Positions 34,627-47,344 of a DNA stretch of 64,000 bases are shown piece after piece. This stretch comes from Lytechinus variegatus. Taxonomy: Eukaryota; Echinodermata; Echinoidea; Temnopleuroida; Toxopneustidae. Within the stretch, counting starts at the first letter, position 1. Each line of letters begins with the position of its first letter. Both the position numbers and the translations under genes were made by a program. The notes below the pieces were generated by a model. It was not told the origin of the DNA. It was given only the letters and a program-made list of their open reading frames with translations, and did no database searches. The DNA is taken from the NCBI RefSeq assembly GCF_018143015.1, contig NC_054758.1, forward strand, positions 22,374,001 to 22,438,000. Direction: 5' to 3'.

Positions 34627-34752
34627 GGGCCTGTTGCAGAAAGAGTTGCGTTTAAACGCAAGTCCCGAACATGGGTGCTTTATTGGCTGAAAATCAAGTT
34701 GCACAAGATTTTCTGAGTTGCGTTTGATCGCAACTCTTTCTACAACGGGCCC
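34627..34752. mobile_element. Nested palindromic MITE
   Basis: It starts GGGCCTGTTGCAGAAAGAGT and ends with the near-complement AACTCTTTCTACAACGGGCC, with inner blocks GTTGCGTTTAAACGCAA and TTGCGTTTGATCGCAA. About 126 bp, inside the 3.65-kb element. Confidence 0.8.
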
Positions 34753-34786
34753 CAAATATCACAAGTGCGTCATAATGTACATCCTA

Positions 34787-35265
34787 CAAGATCTTTCAAG
34801 TAATGATACATGAAGGTGGAGGATCCCAGCCAAAACACCTGCAATCGGAACTGACTGGTCTACATCAACTTCTGCGAGAGCTTTGAAGTCATGATAGATG
34901 CCGGAGCAGCAGGATCCAAGCCAACAAGCCTGGAAACAGAACTGATGGTCGGTCCAAATCGACTCTTGGGAGATCTTTCACGTGATGATATCCTGAAGCT
35001 GAAGGATTGATACAGGTCAAAACACCTACAACAGAACGGACAGGTCCAAATCAACTTCTGCATGGTCGAGTTGTGATAGATCAATCATGTAGCTTCAGGA
35101 TCCGGCCAACATGACTAGAAACGGAACTGATCGGTCCAAATCAATTCTCTCGCATGCAGGATCTTTCACGTCGTGATAGATCACAGAGCTGGAGGATTGA
35201 TCCAAGTCAAAACAACTGGAGACGGAATTGACATGTCAAAATCAACCCCTGCACATGGCGTTAGG
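34787..35265. repeat. Minisatellite, five ~92-bp units
   Basis: Units start near 34789, 34880, 34972, 35065 and 35159, each with variants of GATCTTTCACGT, a GGATC block, AAAACACCTGC and GGTCCAAATCAACTTCTGC. It lies inside the 3.65-kb element. Confidence 0.8.
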
Positions 35266-36815
35266 TCGATCCGGAAACGGTATGTAAAGCTAATATGCTC
35301 TTCATTGCAGGCTTCAAAAGGGAGGGGATAAACCACGGCAGAGTTTGTTGGCTTTTAAGAGAACGACTACTTTTAGCTAGAGATGAAGTGGTATCCAAGC
35401 ACTCATTTGAAAATTACTTTCTGGCGGGATTTTGGTGTTTGATCTTGGAGCAATTTCTAATTAGTTGACTCAATCAATTCTTGGCGGTCATTTTTCATTG
35501 CTCCAAGATCAGAGATATTCAACTTGTAAGCACCCATGACCTCCTGGTGAGCTCTTGTAACCGTTCTTCTCTTGTTAAATGTTGGTTTTGTGGAATTCTT
35601 TCCAAGGGCATTTGTAGGTGTTATAAAGGGTCTTAAAGGATATTCATGGGGCAAATACATAGCCACAAATTTCCAGAATGTCAAGACTCTAGACTTTTAA
35701 TTCTCGATGATACAAATTCTCGATCAATTCTACCTCCATTGCCAATCACTCAGATAAGTAAACATAAGGTCTATTATCATTCAATGATAAATTTGTAACT
35801 AGATTATATAGTAATAACTATGAAAGACACCAAATGATTTAAATCGATGGTCGATCTTTTATATGTATTTATGTTAATCCATAATAATTAATGTTCCCAA
35901 ATGGAGAAAATTGGTGTTAGGGTGATTTTTTTTAAACATGCAGCAAGCATTACTCTACCAACAATATGGAACCCATTGACATCGTCTTCGGAAATATGAA
36001 CCATATCATGAGGTAGTTTAATTTGTGCAAGATTTTACGTCAATCAATAATCACCTATCAAGACCTTTAACCATTGGTTGGTACGGAAAACATGTTACAT
36101 CATCTGGTATTTCGCATGGGCGTGTATACATGGTATAATTGTTCCTGGGTTGTTGTGATTAATGTATTAATGCTTTAATAGAAAAGATATGGTTCATATG
36201 AATTATGATCATGAAAAAAAAGAATTGGTTACTGTGGAAATAATGTTACCTAGCAACCGTTCCTATGGTGCTCATTAGGTATACCAAAGGGAAAATGCAT
36301 CACAAGAGAAATCTATGGCAATATTTAATTTCTGAGCTATTCTGAGTAAATAATATTGATCATATTCATCTGAACAATGATACACAGTTTATTGCTATGG
36401 AAAATGGTCCCTTAGAAGCCGTTGCTGTGAATAAATGGATCAAAACTGTTGTGATACAAAGGAACATGCTTTAGGTTAAAATTCATGCAACACATCGCTC
36501 ATGAAAATGTTATTTAAGCCCAATAAAGCTCAGTTACTAAGGTAAATATGTTACCTAGCAACCGTTGCTATGTTTGGGAAATTCACGTTGGCACCCCCTG
36601 CTAAAAGTGATTAGAATAACTTACTCTACCTCTGTGCCAATTTTCATGCTTTTACCATTTTCTGAACATTTTTTTCACCAATCACCTAGACTAATAGGTT
36701 TCGAGCTAGAAATAGAAAGGATGAAGAAATAACCGAATTTGTGCTATTACATCTTTCGTATTACTTAATCCTTCCCATTGAATTTCTATGTCATAGCAAT
36801 ATCTAGTCCTATTTC

Positions 36816-36985
36816 ATAGTTTCCTACATTCATGTATCAGGTGTCTCATAAAAAAATGAACCCGAGTATCGTTGAGCTGTCACAAGTTTCTGCAGCTGAA
36901 ATAGTTTCCTACATTCATGTATCAGGTGTCTCTTAAAAAAATGAACCCGAGTATCATTGAGCTGTTACAAGTTTCTGCAGCTGAA
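36816..36985. repeat. Direct duplication of 85 bp
   Basis: The block AGTTTCCTACATTCATGTAT through GTTTCTGCAGCTGAAA occurs twice in tandem with about four differences. It lies just outside the right end of the 3.65-kb element. Confidence 0.88.
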
Positions 36986-37454
36986 AGACATGACCCAAGA
37001 CCTTAATTGGCACTTTTTGATGCTGGACCATCCGAGTTCTTGGGATGACTTTTGACTGTGGATGAGACATAGGTTGATTATCCTCGGACAAAGGAGCAGT
37101 CAAGCAACGGAAGCAATCCATGTCACCAACCTCAAAGTACGCCAACTCAAGTTTGTCCATTTTTCATTTCGATACAGGAACTTGTAACTAACTATTGCAA
37201 GATGACCCGAGAATTTAGTGCGTACGATTAAGAAATGTGAATTTTTTTATGGACCAAATTCGGGTTTCATATCTTAAAGCGTTCTATGTTAAGCTCAAAA
37301 CTTGTAAGTCGCCCCTCGTGCTCGTAGATTTGGAGAGGACATTCAGCATGTTCAGCCTCCGGTTTTCTTGTTGCTTGTTTACAAGGATTTTTGCTTTCTT
37401 AGCAATCACATGAAAAAACACACACACCCACCACCACCACACTCCTGTTCTAAA

Positions 37455-38074
37455 TTAAAGGTCAAGTTCACCTCAGAAGAATGTTGATTTAAATCAATAG
37501 AGAAAAATCAGACAAGCACAATGCTGAAAATTTCATCAAAATCGGGTGTAAAATAAGAAAGTTATGACAGTTCAAAGTTTCGATTATTTTCAACAAAATA
37601 GTTTTATGAACGAGCCAGTTACATCCAAATGAGTCAGTCGATGATGTCACTCACTCGTTATTTCTTTTGTTTTTTATTGTTTGAATTATACAATATTTTA
37701 ATTTTTACGTAATTGATGATTACGACCTCCTTGCCTGAAGCACAAAATGTTAAAATAATGGAATTCCACGTGTTCAGGGAGGAATGAAACTTCATTTCAC
37801 ATGACAATGACGAGAAAATAAAAATATTTCATATTTCATATAATAAAATACAAAAGAAATAGTGAGTGAGTGATGTCATCAGTTCCTCATTTGCATACCG
37901 ACCGAGATGTGCATATATAACTGTTTTGTGAAATGAAGCGAAACTTTAAAATGTCATAACTTTCTTATTTTACATCCGATTTTGATGAAATTTTCAGTGT
38001 TAATTCATGCTCGTTGAATTTTTCTCTTTTTATCGAAATCAATTTTTTGTGGGGGTGTATGGACTTGTCCTTTC
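37455..38074 (+). repeat. Family A MITE-like repeat, full length
   Basis: It starts TTAAAGGTCAAGTTCACC and ends TGGACTTGTCCTTTCA, with the AAATCGGGTGTAAAATAAG block and its complement as long inverted termini. About 620 bp. Confidence 0.82.
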
Positions 38075-38374
38075 ACATCTATCATGTCAATACTCCCTTT
38101 TAAGCTATACAATAGGGTGTTAGCAACTTTAAAGACTGTATAGAGCCTATGCCACCTCCCAGCCCCCCCCCCCCCCACCGTCCCTCAACTACTTGTTCTG
38201 TGGTCTCATATCAAATCATAGGGCTATACTATACGTCTTGCATGTCTTGCTCAACGTGATATTTGCAATTAGGCCTGTTGTAGTATACTGCATATTTTTT
38301 AAAAATATAATTTGGATTTTTTAAACGAATATACAAGGGGGTTTGGGTAATTGTGTGTGTGTATTTGAGTTTTG

Positions 38375-38512
38375 ATTATTTACGTCTGGGACCGACCTTT
38401 AACGTCACCATCCGAAAGACGTGATCAGGGCTCGAACCTCGAACCTCTGCATCAACTTGTAACTTCCCCACAGCTTAGATTATAGGCGCACGTCACAACG
38501 CCCTGTAATTTC
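38375..38512 (-). repeat. tRNA-derived SINE fragment
   Basis: On the minus strand GTTCGAGGTTCGAGCCCTGA is B-box-like and is followed by the phrase CGTCTTTCGGATGGTGACGT, which I associate with a widespread invertebrate SINE group. The head is degraded. Confidence 0.5.
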
Positions 38513-40004
38513 TCTAATATGTTTAATTTAAATTAACTTTTTAGGACTAAATTTAAGGTGGGTAGACCCAATTCCTGTTTCAACATTTTAAGGCGCAGGA
38601 GGGACAATAAAAAAGTAGGCATAGTAAGTGCACGATGAGTTAACGATGGCATTGATCAAATCAATGTCGTTAAAACTAGTTCACACTTTTGCAATTCACC
38701 CTACGATTGAAACGATGACTTAGATCGTGAAATAATCGTTGTGATCTTATCAGTTCGTATCAGATCAGTCATGGCGATAGCAGGAAAAAAGGAATATTTC
38801 AAAAATGTTCGCGATCAGTTATGGAAGGCAAATGGTGGCTTTTATAACGGATCACACGACAGTGAGAACGAGATATTAATGGAACACAGAGGCAAGTTAG
38901 GACAGCAATATTTCCCACACACTTTACAATTTCAGGAGACTTAGGAGACGTTAAATCACATTATTTCCATAAACAATCTGATAAATATTTCAAATATGAA
39001 ATTTTGTTCCAAATATTCAATGCATCATCTCCCATATGATCTTAAAGATTATTCAAAATATCTACTTTCCGCGATATTTTTCTGATAGTTTGCATCATTA
39101 TTGTGCTATTTCCACCTTTTTGGAAGTTTGTATTGTGGTCTGATAAGACATTCAATCATTTCATAAAGCACACCTAATACCGATAATCATGATCATTTTT
39201 TTTTAATCTCAACTTCAACCAGTGAGCAAATGAGTTTTCATTGTAAAAAAAATATGGACTGTTTAATACTTATTTGCTCTCTATATCATTTTCCGCGTTT
39301 GTTCTTGATTTACGTTTATCGTCCTCTGTAATTATATGCATATCATTTTTAACGACTGAAAGCAACATTTTCAAGGCTCGCCCACTACGCTCACTCGCTG
39401 CCTTTCTCTCATGATTACACATCCCTTGAAATACGATATTGGTCATCTTTTTGTCCTCTATCAATCTGTCTATTGGAAATTTGCTCACTCGCTCGCATAT
39501 TGATAATTGTAATTCATTACTTTATATCCCCAAAATATACAATATAGCCATTAAAAAAACATTATTTGGCCCTCAACTGAAAGATTGTACTATACGCTTA
39601 CAAGATACATGATAAAAATTGTGTACTTTAAAGTAGTTTTGATGCCGCAGCATTTTGGCTTCCAACTACGCATACTGATAACCCTAATCCATTACTATAC
39701 AGATCCATTACAATATAGTCATAAAAAGCCTGATAGGCCTTTAACCGAAAGATACATTTTCTCAGAGTATTTATCCACGTATATACACTGCTGAAAAAAT
39801 GCTCGCGAGATTCATTTCACCAAGATACCTCAGTCTATGGATAAGTCTAGAGTCAATTATTCAGACCTAGATAGATCTCAGCACTCGTCGACAAACGCTC
39901 TGAAATGTTTTTAAAGAACCTTCAAGAAGCACCCGAAGACCCTTTATTTAATGCCTGATTTATTTTTTGTACGGCTTTATAATAATGTTAATATTATCTC
40001 TTAT
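38513..40004. other. No gene recognised
   Basis: Short frames only, for example around 38741-38944. No known domain, no paired splice sites. Confidence 0.4.
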
Positions 40005-40110
40005 TGAATTATGTGCTAAAGCCGGGGTAATGGTATGCAGCGCTTAGAAATATTGTATTGAGCGCTATTTAATTTTTGAATATTATTATTTTTTATTATT
40101 ATTACTATTC
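40005..40110 (+). repeat. SINE 3' fragment
   Basis: GCTAAAGCCGGGGTAAT followed by GCAGCGCTTAG and a TATTATTATT tail matches the 3' part of the SINE at 49471-49746. Confidence 0.6.
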
Positions 40111-40362
40111 AGCGTTACTTTTTTGAGAGCTATGATACAAAGTGCGAATAGTATTTTCAATACGATTATTGCTATTATTATTATTATTGATATTACTATA
40201 AGGCCTATTATTACTTACTCCCTTACCGTTCTCGTTGGCGGTTTCCTGCGTTCCATACCGTACGCCATAACTAAAATTGACAACTGGACATGCAGTTGTG
40301 TTTTGTTCGAACATCGATTATTCCAAATAATTTCAACTTAAGTCATTTTCCTTGATACATTA

Positions 40363-40800
40363 TGTAAAGGTGTTTGGTATATTTTGTTGAAATGCAGAAA
40401 AAAGACCAAAATCAAATAAAAACTCCGGATTTGAAAGGATGTAATTATATGACGTCACATGTCAGCAGCTCCCCCATTTGCCATATAAGATAATTCCACA
40501 AAATGATCCTTTTCCGAAAAAACCTGAAAATATGTTTTCGTGTGCGTCCAATATATCATCGGACACATAATTTCATACAAAAAAAAAATCTTAAACAAAA
40601 TAATGGAAATGGAAATTCATTGACTGCTTGATATTTGGAGCAGCTGTTCCCATTATGACGTCACAAAATCATCGAAATTATTAAAATTCAGAACTATGGT
40701 AATGTTTATGGGTTTTTCTGCAAACTTTCATCAATGTGTGGATATCATTTTCTGCATTACTCAAAACCAAACTTGGCCCAGGGTGAATTACGGAATTCTC
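40363..40800 (+). repeat. Diverged family B MITE-like repeat
   Basis: The paired blocks ATGACGTCACATGTCAGCAG and ATTATGACGTCACAAAATC and the end CAGGGTGAATTACGG match family B positions, but the termini are badly eroded. Confidence 0.55.
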
Positions 40801-40980
40801 ATTAATTCGACTTTATAAGTGTTTAACACAACTTCTTGATCTTCAAGTAACAGACTACAGGCCGCCATTGTTGTACTTGTAGGTTGCAGTGTGCACTGTA
40901 AGTTTAATAAAACAACCACCGTTATTAACGGAGCTGGGTCTTTTGTACCTTTGGTTTTGTGAAGTTGTAAAGAGAGTTAT

Positions 40981-41147
40981 ACCTCGGTCACATTTGCTCT
41001 ACGGCGGCCGTACGGCGAGTCGAAAACAGCCATTTTATTCATTTTTATTCAAAACCCCACTATATGTAGCTGGTACAAAAAATAATTTAAACGGCTCAGT
41101 GTTTTCGACTTGTCGTAAGACCGCCGTAGAGCAAATGTGACCGAGGT
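40981..41147. mobile_element. MITE with 45-bp inverted ends (family G)
   Basis: The ends ACCTCGGTCACATTTGCTCT and AGAGCAAATGTGACCGAGGT are exact inverted repeats; the pairing goes on through ACGGCGG and GTCGAAAAC. About 167 bp, no coding capacity. It lies about 740 bp upstream of the methyltransferase start. Confidence 0.88.
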
Positions 41148-41307
41148 TTTACAATTAACGGTGCTTTGGAGAGGGAGTTCCAAAGTCATCTTGCATCTGG
41201 GAAGAGGCTCTTCTGGTAAACATTTGTTCTGGCAAAGGGAACGAAGATCTTCTGAGAATGACCTCTAGATCTATGCAAGAATGTAGATAGATGGATGTCA
41301 ATGAAGA

Positions 41308-41398
41308 TCACTCGGCCATATCCATCCATGACTCGGTCATATCCGACCATCACTCGGTCATATCCGGCATATCCGGCTATCACTCGGCCATATCCGGT
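41308..41398. repeat. Short minisatellite with CACTCGGTCATATCCG units
   Basis: Four units of about 18-27 bases. The minus-strand frame gives GYDRV-type repeats, which is not evidence of a protein. Confidence 0.6.
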
Positions 41399-41884
41399 AA
41401 GAAGACCTGTTGAACTTGCTCTTGGTACCCAACTGTCTGAACATTGCACAAAGTGTCCCATAAACCACTGACCATGATATTTTGTAGAAAAATAAAACCG
41501 GGGAAATAGTGAGGGCTATGTTACCAAAGCACATCTCCAATAAACATGATACTAAAAGCCCAATTGTAGAAGAGAAAGATAAAAGAAAAGAGAGAATGGT
41601 GAAATTTTTATCTTTCTTAATATCATATAAATATTATATTTTTGTAGTGTAATTTTTTTCGGTCACTTCGCTATCTCGCAAGGTTTGCCCGGTGCTCTAC
41701 ATCTGGTCCCCTCAAAATGTCTGCGTCATTTCGCCACAGTTTGCCCTCACATGCGAAATTTCTAACAAAGCCACAAGTGCGAATTATATGGTTTTGCTAG
41801 TTTACTTTTGAAATACCCTATAGTACTAATACTTAAAACGGCACGGGCAGTAGTAGCCATTCAGAACAGGTCGAGATATTAAAC

Positions 41885-44800
41885 ATGGCGGAGCAATACA
41901 GTAACGAGACTCCCGAGGAGTTTTCCTCACGAATTTTTAGTATAGTGAGTGGAGGATTCATTGGTCTCTCTATCGCATTAGGGGTCAAGAGTGGTCTCTT
42001 TGATGTACTTATATCTCATCATGGTCGTCCTCTGACTTCTCAAGAACTAGCCGATCTAGCAGGAATGAAGGAAAGGTATGCTCATATAATAAAACAATAA
42101 TAATAATTTGTTGCGCTTTTCTAAGAATGGCTCAAAGCGCTTTACAGCAGATCATTACCACGGTCATTGGATTCACAACGTGGAGCGTTGTGGCCCAGTG
42201 GATTAGTCTGGATTGAAACAGAGGGTCGTGGGTTCGAATCCCAGCCATGGCGTAATTTCCTTCAGCAAGAAATTTATCCACATTGTGCTGCACTCGACCC
42301 AGGTGAGGTGAATGGGTACCCGGTAGGATTTTTCCTTGAACGCTTTAGCGCCTATTAATATGGCGGCTCAGCTACAGCCGGGGTAATAATATGATACCAA
42401 GTATCAAAGCGCAGTTGAGTATATGCACATAGTAACTGCGCTATATAAATGGACATATTATTATTATTCATTTCAATCCTGCTCGAAAATGACCACTCCC
42501 TGGGGAGCTGAATATCTTGCATTCATCGCAGCCTCATTATGGCGCTGGCAAATTCAAACATACAATATCTTTCGCATCCTACCGAGTACCCATTTAGCAC
42601 CTGGGTCGAGAGTGGCAAAGAGTAGATTAACGCCTTGCCAAAGGACGCTAGACTGTGGTGGGATTCGAACACACGACCCTCTGTTTACACTACACCAATG
42701 TTCTTCCACTCTTCCACGGCTTATATCATGGAACCATCTAGACCTGCTCTAAAAATGCAAAATTTATGCCCGTGTTTTAAACAGAAGGGCTATGACCACA
42801 TTTCCAATATCAGAGTGTATTGAATAACATTTATATGTGGAGTAATATTAACTTACGTCAAAGGTTGGTTTGAAATGGGGGGGGGGTAAAAAGATGTCTT
42901 TGCATACTAGAAAGAAATATGTGTGCTTTAATTCAAAATCCACGAAGACTAGCTGTCGGGCACTGTTAGAGCAAACCGCAGTAGAGAGAGAAACAAAATC
43001 TGAATTACACCGTGAACTTATCTGTCATTTTAGGGCAAAATTCATCATTTTGGCCAATTTTGATCCGACCCGCGCATCTATATTAATTACAAGCAATCAT
43101 TTAGAATTGAGTATTAAAATGTAATTGTGTAAAAGCAATTTTTGTTCTGATTTCTATCCGGGGGGGGGGGCACTTACATTAACGGAATGGATACCATGCG
43201 TGACCAAAAAAAAAAACACGAAAAAGGGATGTATTTTTCAAGATAGGGCTCGTGTTCATAAATTCTTTTTTTTTCAATCATGTCAATTCAGTTATTCCCT
43301 AAGCAGTCATTCATACATAAATTCTCCGTGTCCTTTTTGCTCTTTCATTTCCCTTTCCAATAAAAAATCCCGTTCCATTTCCCATTTCTTAATTTATTTC
43401 CCCTTTCTCACCCATTTATAAGAAATTCGGAATGATATGTAAAGAAGGTAAAATGTAAACAAAATGACTTTCATTTTATAGTGAATTTTTTTTATCTGTG
43501 TTGGGAATCTTCAGTCTGAACATTTTTCAGCGTAGATTTCAAGATTTCACAAACATGACAAAGTTCAGTCTATGTAACTGTACCAGATCTAGATCCTCGA
43601 TGATATTTAAGCCTTGTTTTACAAACTTTCTCATGAAATCAGTGTTTACTGCAACTACTGGAGTTTTTCTTTAACTTAGACCGTGGTCTAACTCTGTGCT
43701 AAAATTATGGGGAAGCCAAACGTGTCAAAATTAATATTAAGTTGGATTTTTTTTACGTTTACTGTGCTCTTTCCTGATTCATTGATGGTGAAGACAATCG
43801 TCTATTTGTACTTCCTAGACAATTATGAATGATTTAAGAGCCAAATGAGCTGAAATATGATATCTCTACACTGTTAGTGATTTATGGAAGAATTGGCTGT
43901 CCATACTTAAACCACAACTTTAAACCTGAGTTTAAGTTAAACCCGACTTTAGAATACGGGCCTTAGAGTATACATATCTGTGTCTATTCATTTCAGATAT
44001 GTCCGTGAATGGTTGGCTACGATGGTCATCGCCCATATCGTTGACGTCGACGAATCGTCAGAGAAATACCACGTTCCAAGTTCTCGCCTGGAGAGCCTCC
44101 AGCCCGGTACCCTCCTCGGCCAATCAGCAGCTCTCTCTATTGGAATCCCAATGTTTAGTAGTGTATTCAGTGATATGTTGGAAATTCTAAAGAAAGATGG
44201 ACCGAGAGGTAAGACTTGTAATATGGCACGTGGGGGGGGGGGGCGGGGCGAAATAGATTGTTTCTTAGGCACATGGCTGAGTCGACAAAGTGGAAAGCTA
44301 AAATAATTGAATTGAATTGACGTATTTTGGGAGGAACAAGGGTGCTATTGGGATAGACAAGATCATATGAATGAAAAAAAAAGAATACCAGGAAAATATC
44401 AGATTATTTGGTTCTAAATCTCGTAACGTTTTCGTTTTAATGAAGAGGTATAGAATACACAAAGAACTTGAAAGTAGAAACAAAAAAAAAATCAGAGTAT
44501 ATTTTTGTTTCTAATATTGAAATATGCAATTGTAGGCCTTACTTCAAAAAATATTATCACCGTTGACTATCTATGGAATAATAGAGAGCACCTCTCAAAG
44601 CGACCAAAAGAACGCATTGTCACACCACGCATTTCCAAATGGGTCTGTTGAAAGGTTGAAATTAATGTCGCACTGTGCATACGTCTACAGAGTGAATGTT
44701 CACAGATTTTGTGGTCAACAAACAAATGTGAAAGAAACCCTAATCTAACAATGTGGACATAATTCCACACTCTGGTCATCTCTGCATGGTAAAAAGTCCG

Positions 44801-46610
44801 GTGTTAATTTTATATCAACCAGATGTTGAAACAACACCAGACTGGCGTTAGGCTAACACCAAACATGCATATCTTAAGCAACACCAATTAGTGTAAACAA
44901 ATATATCTGTTTGATTCTTATGTAGTGTTCGTTAAACATTTCCCTGGTGTTTTTTTTTCGGGTGTAGATACCGGGCTGGTGTTAAATTAACACTAGTGTT
45001 TTACACTGTACAGTGTGTGAGTGTTCACATTCTTCTCAAAGTAGACTTAAGTGAAAATATAGTTCACATTGTTTAAATATTAAATTAAACACTGTGATTT
45101 CACACTGATTTCCATAGTGTGAACTGTGGGTCAAGCAGTGTTACAATATACCATCCATGCCCTTCCATATTTTCATACTTTGCAGGACATGAGCTATCAA
45201 CTATCGAACCTTTCCATGAATATGATGAACAATATGACTCAGCCTGGTACAATCATTGTTTCATCCAGGAATTCATTCCGTCCCACCCCGAGATCGAGAC
45301 AAAACTCGGTAAGATAACCGTATAAACATTCAAATACTTAAAATGTGGAAATATGAAGCTTGTACTACATTCATTATTTGAATTATAAAAAAAAATGCTT
45401 TTTTTCAAATATGGACTACGCTCTAATGCTCATATTACGTAGCCCGCAAAAGAAAAACCCAACCGATCTTCACTCCACTTATGTTAGCCGGAAACCGAAA
45501 TATGGTGAAGTTGCAAAATCTCATAAGTGGTGGACCGATGCTGTGTAGCCATTTTGAAAATAAATCTTGCCAGAAATGGATTTTGTTTCTTCAATTATTA
45601 TACCACTTTCATCCAGTATTCAGGCACTGGTGTACAGAGAGGGGGCTTGGAGCGCATGGTCCCGACCCCCTCCCCACAAAGGAAAAGGGGGATGAAAAAG
45701 GAGTTAAAAGCCAAAGGATGGGTAAAATATTATATCACTGTCTGAATCGTATGTCAAAGTTTATAACAAAATTATATTTTTTTAATTAAAAAGGCTCCGC
45801 TTGTATAGAAATTTTGTTCCATACGACATGTCTGGCAACCTATAACTTTTGCTAATTACGCTACGGCTTTCAGCCAAGAATGTCTTTGTAAAGTTAATGA
45901 CAATGTAAATCTTCTTTGTATTCATTAACGAAAACACCAATAATATTTAAAAAACTAATGATTTTTTTTTCAATGCATATAATGGAATATTTCATTTAGA
46001 CAAACTTGGGTGTCGTACAAATGAATTTCCCTTGTTCGTGATTGCAGAAAGTGGAATTCGAATGATGGATGTGGGATGCGGTGCTGGAATAGCAACCCGA
46101 CTGCTAGCTCAGAAGTTCCCCAAGAGCCAATTTGTAGGTATTGACATCGCACAGACCAACGTAGATACAGCCAGGGAAGAAGCGTCTCAACTAGGACTGA
46201 AGAACGTGTCGTACCATTGCGTCGACGCTTCCGCAATGCCAAGCGAGTGGGGGGCGACCTTTGATTACATCATGTTCTTCAACGTGCTTCACGACATTCC
46301 GAGACCTGATTTGGTGATCGATGATGTCAAACGGGTGATGAAGCGAGACGGGCTTCTCTCTGTTATTGAGTTAAACTTCAAATCGAATGTCGCTGAAAAT
46401 GTTGGGAACCCTGCAGCAGCGATGGCTTCCACCATCAGCACATTCTACTGCCTACCACAGGCTTATTTACCTCAAGACACCTTAGGACTAGGGACAGTAT
46501 GGGGAAGAGAGCGTATTGAGGAGTTCTTAGTGGGGAAAGGTCTTGTTGTGAAGTCGGCTAGTGAAGTCCCAAAGATTAATGAATTTCATTTTCTTTGTAA
46601 TCTTTCCTAA
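41885..46610 (+). CDS. SAM-dependent methyltransferase, Rv2258c-like
   Basis: Four exons: 41885-42075, 43997-44208, 45186-45308 and 46048-46610, giving 362 residues. Junctions are AAG|GTATGC to TTTCAG|A, GAG|GTAAGA to TTGCAG|GA, and TCG|GTAAGA to TTGCAG|AA; the frame holds across all three. Residues 1 to about 100 (EEFSSRIFSIVSGGFIGLSI, then TSQELADLAGM and ERYVREWLA) form the winged-helix N-terminal domain. Exon 4 is the catalytic Rossmann domain: motif I D183-VGCGAG-189, the ribose-binding acid D208 in VGIDIA, D235 in VDASAMP and FFNVLHD at 252-258. It transfers a methyl group from S-adenosylmethionine to an unknown, probably small, substrate; no signal peptide, so likely cytosolic. The family is named after a mycobacterial protein and is also found in invertebrates. 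Length and domains look complete. Confidence 0.93.
42094..42720 (-). repeat. SINE hosting a second SINE, methyltransferase intron 1
   Basis: On the minus strand the head lies at about 42720-42645, with GGTCGTGTGTTCGAATCCCA as its B-box region. The body continues to about 42471, is broken by the plus-strand SINE at 42176-42465, and resumes to an AATAATTTGTTGCGC-type tail at 42094. It starts only about 20 bp after the donor of exon 1. Confidence 0.78.
42176..42465 (+). repeat. tRNA-derived SINE nested in another SINE
   Basis: The head GTTGTGGCCCAGTGGATTAG and GGTCGTGGGTTCGAATCCCA is followed by ATGGCGTAATTTCCTTCAGC and a CTATATAAATGGACATATTA tail. ATTCA stands at both edges (42171-42175, 42466-42470), joining host sequence that is continuous in the copy at 56232-56350. 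Confidence 0.82.
43732..43964. repeat. Dispersed repeat (family E), copy 2
   Basis: Same family and orientation as 16868-17073. It ends about 30 bp before the acceptor of methyltransferase exon 2. Confidence 0.75.
44786..45010. repeat. MITE-like repeat rich in GGTGTTAA (family H)
   Basis: The ends pair loosely (GTCCGGTGTTAATTT on the left, GGTGTTAAATTAACACTAGT on the right) and it ends TTTTACACTG. The style matches 47692-47915. It lies in methyltransferase intron 2. Confidence 0.5.
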
Positions 46611-46684
46611 GTTTAAGTCAATTTGATTAAGTATTATGTTTTTTTTTTGTTTTTTTTTTGTTTACAAACTTAACAAACTGTTTT

Positions 46685-46690
46685 ATTAAA
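46685..46690 (+). other. Likely poly(A) signal of the methyltransferase
   Basis: ATTAAA lies 75 bases after the stop and is followed by GT-rich DNA. Confidence 0.45.
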
Positions 46691-47344
46691 TTTAAACCAT
46701 GTGTTTTACAAGTCTCCATGCTAAAATATGTCTTGATATCGTAATTGTTGAGTGAAAATTAACTGTTTCTGTATTATTGGAGCAAGCGCATTGACACTTC
46801 GTACAAATTGTTTTGCTTTAGCATGAGAAAACCAAAGAAATATGTGTAAAAAAACTGAGGATAGAATGTTTACTTTCATTTCTACTGATAAATTACTTCT
46901 TCATTGATTGTACATTACTTTTTTAACCAGAGGATGGGATTTAAGTTCCAACTTCTCTTTAAAGAAAAATGCCAATGCCGTATCATGTATTTTTCATACA
47001 ATTATTTCACATATTTTTTCAAATAACTTTACTCTCACTTAAAAATATCTCTTTTTTGTTTCAAAATCTCATTTCATCTTTAATATTGAAGTCTATATTG
47101 GGTTTCTCTACTAATGAGTACTTGGCTGATTGATAGGAGCTTGTTTTACTATGTAATTTGGCTAGTATAGGCCTGTCATTTATCTACACGTATTTACTGT
47201 AGCTTGGGTATGAAATTTATGAGAATTACAAGATATCTAACAGTAGTGTTCAGTCGTTCAATTTGTTTCCTCGCAATATTTCAGAAATCACGTGACTGTT
47301 TTACGTACAGTTGCATTCTATTCTACCCTCTTACATCATAGATA

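Larger units (their letters stand above)
33071..36715. mobile_element. 3.65-kb element with long inverted termini
   Basis: Roughly 180 bp at each end are imperfect inverted repeats: left 33071-33250, right 36535-36715. Shared blocks are TAGTCTAG, ATGGTAAAAGCATGAAA, AGGTAGAG, GGGGGTGCCA and GCTAGGTAACATATTTACCT. Further inverted pieces with CATTTTCCATAGCAA lie about 300 bp in. No transposase frame was seen. The interior contains two minisatellites and a nested palindromic MITE. It is best read as a large non-autonomous DNA transposon; the outermost bases and target duplication could not be fixed. Confidence 0.75.

Noticed and set aside
36954..37160. 68-codon minus-strand frame, possibly transposase-like
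   Set aside because: It overlaps one copy of an 85-bp duplication and I see no catalytic motif; too weak to call.
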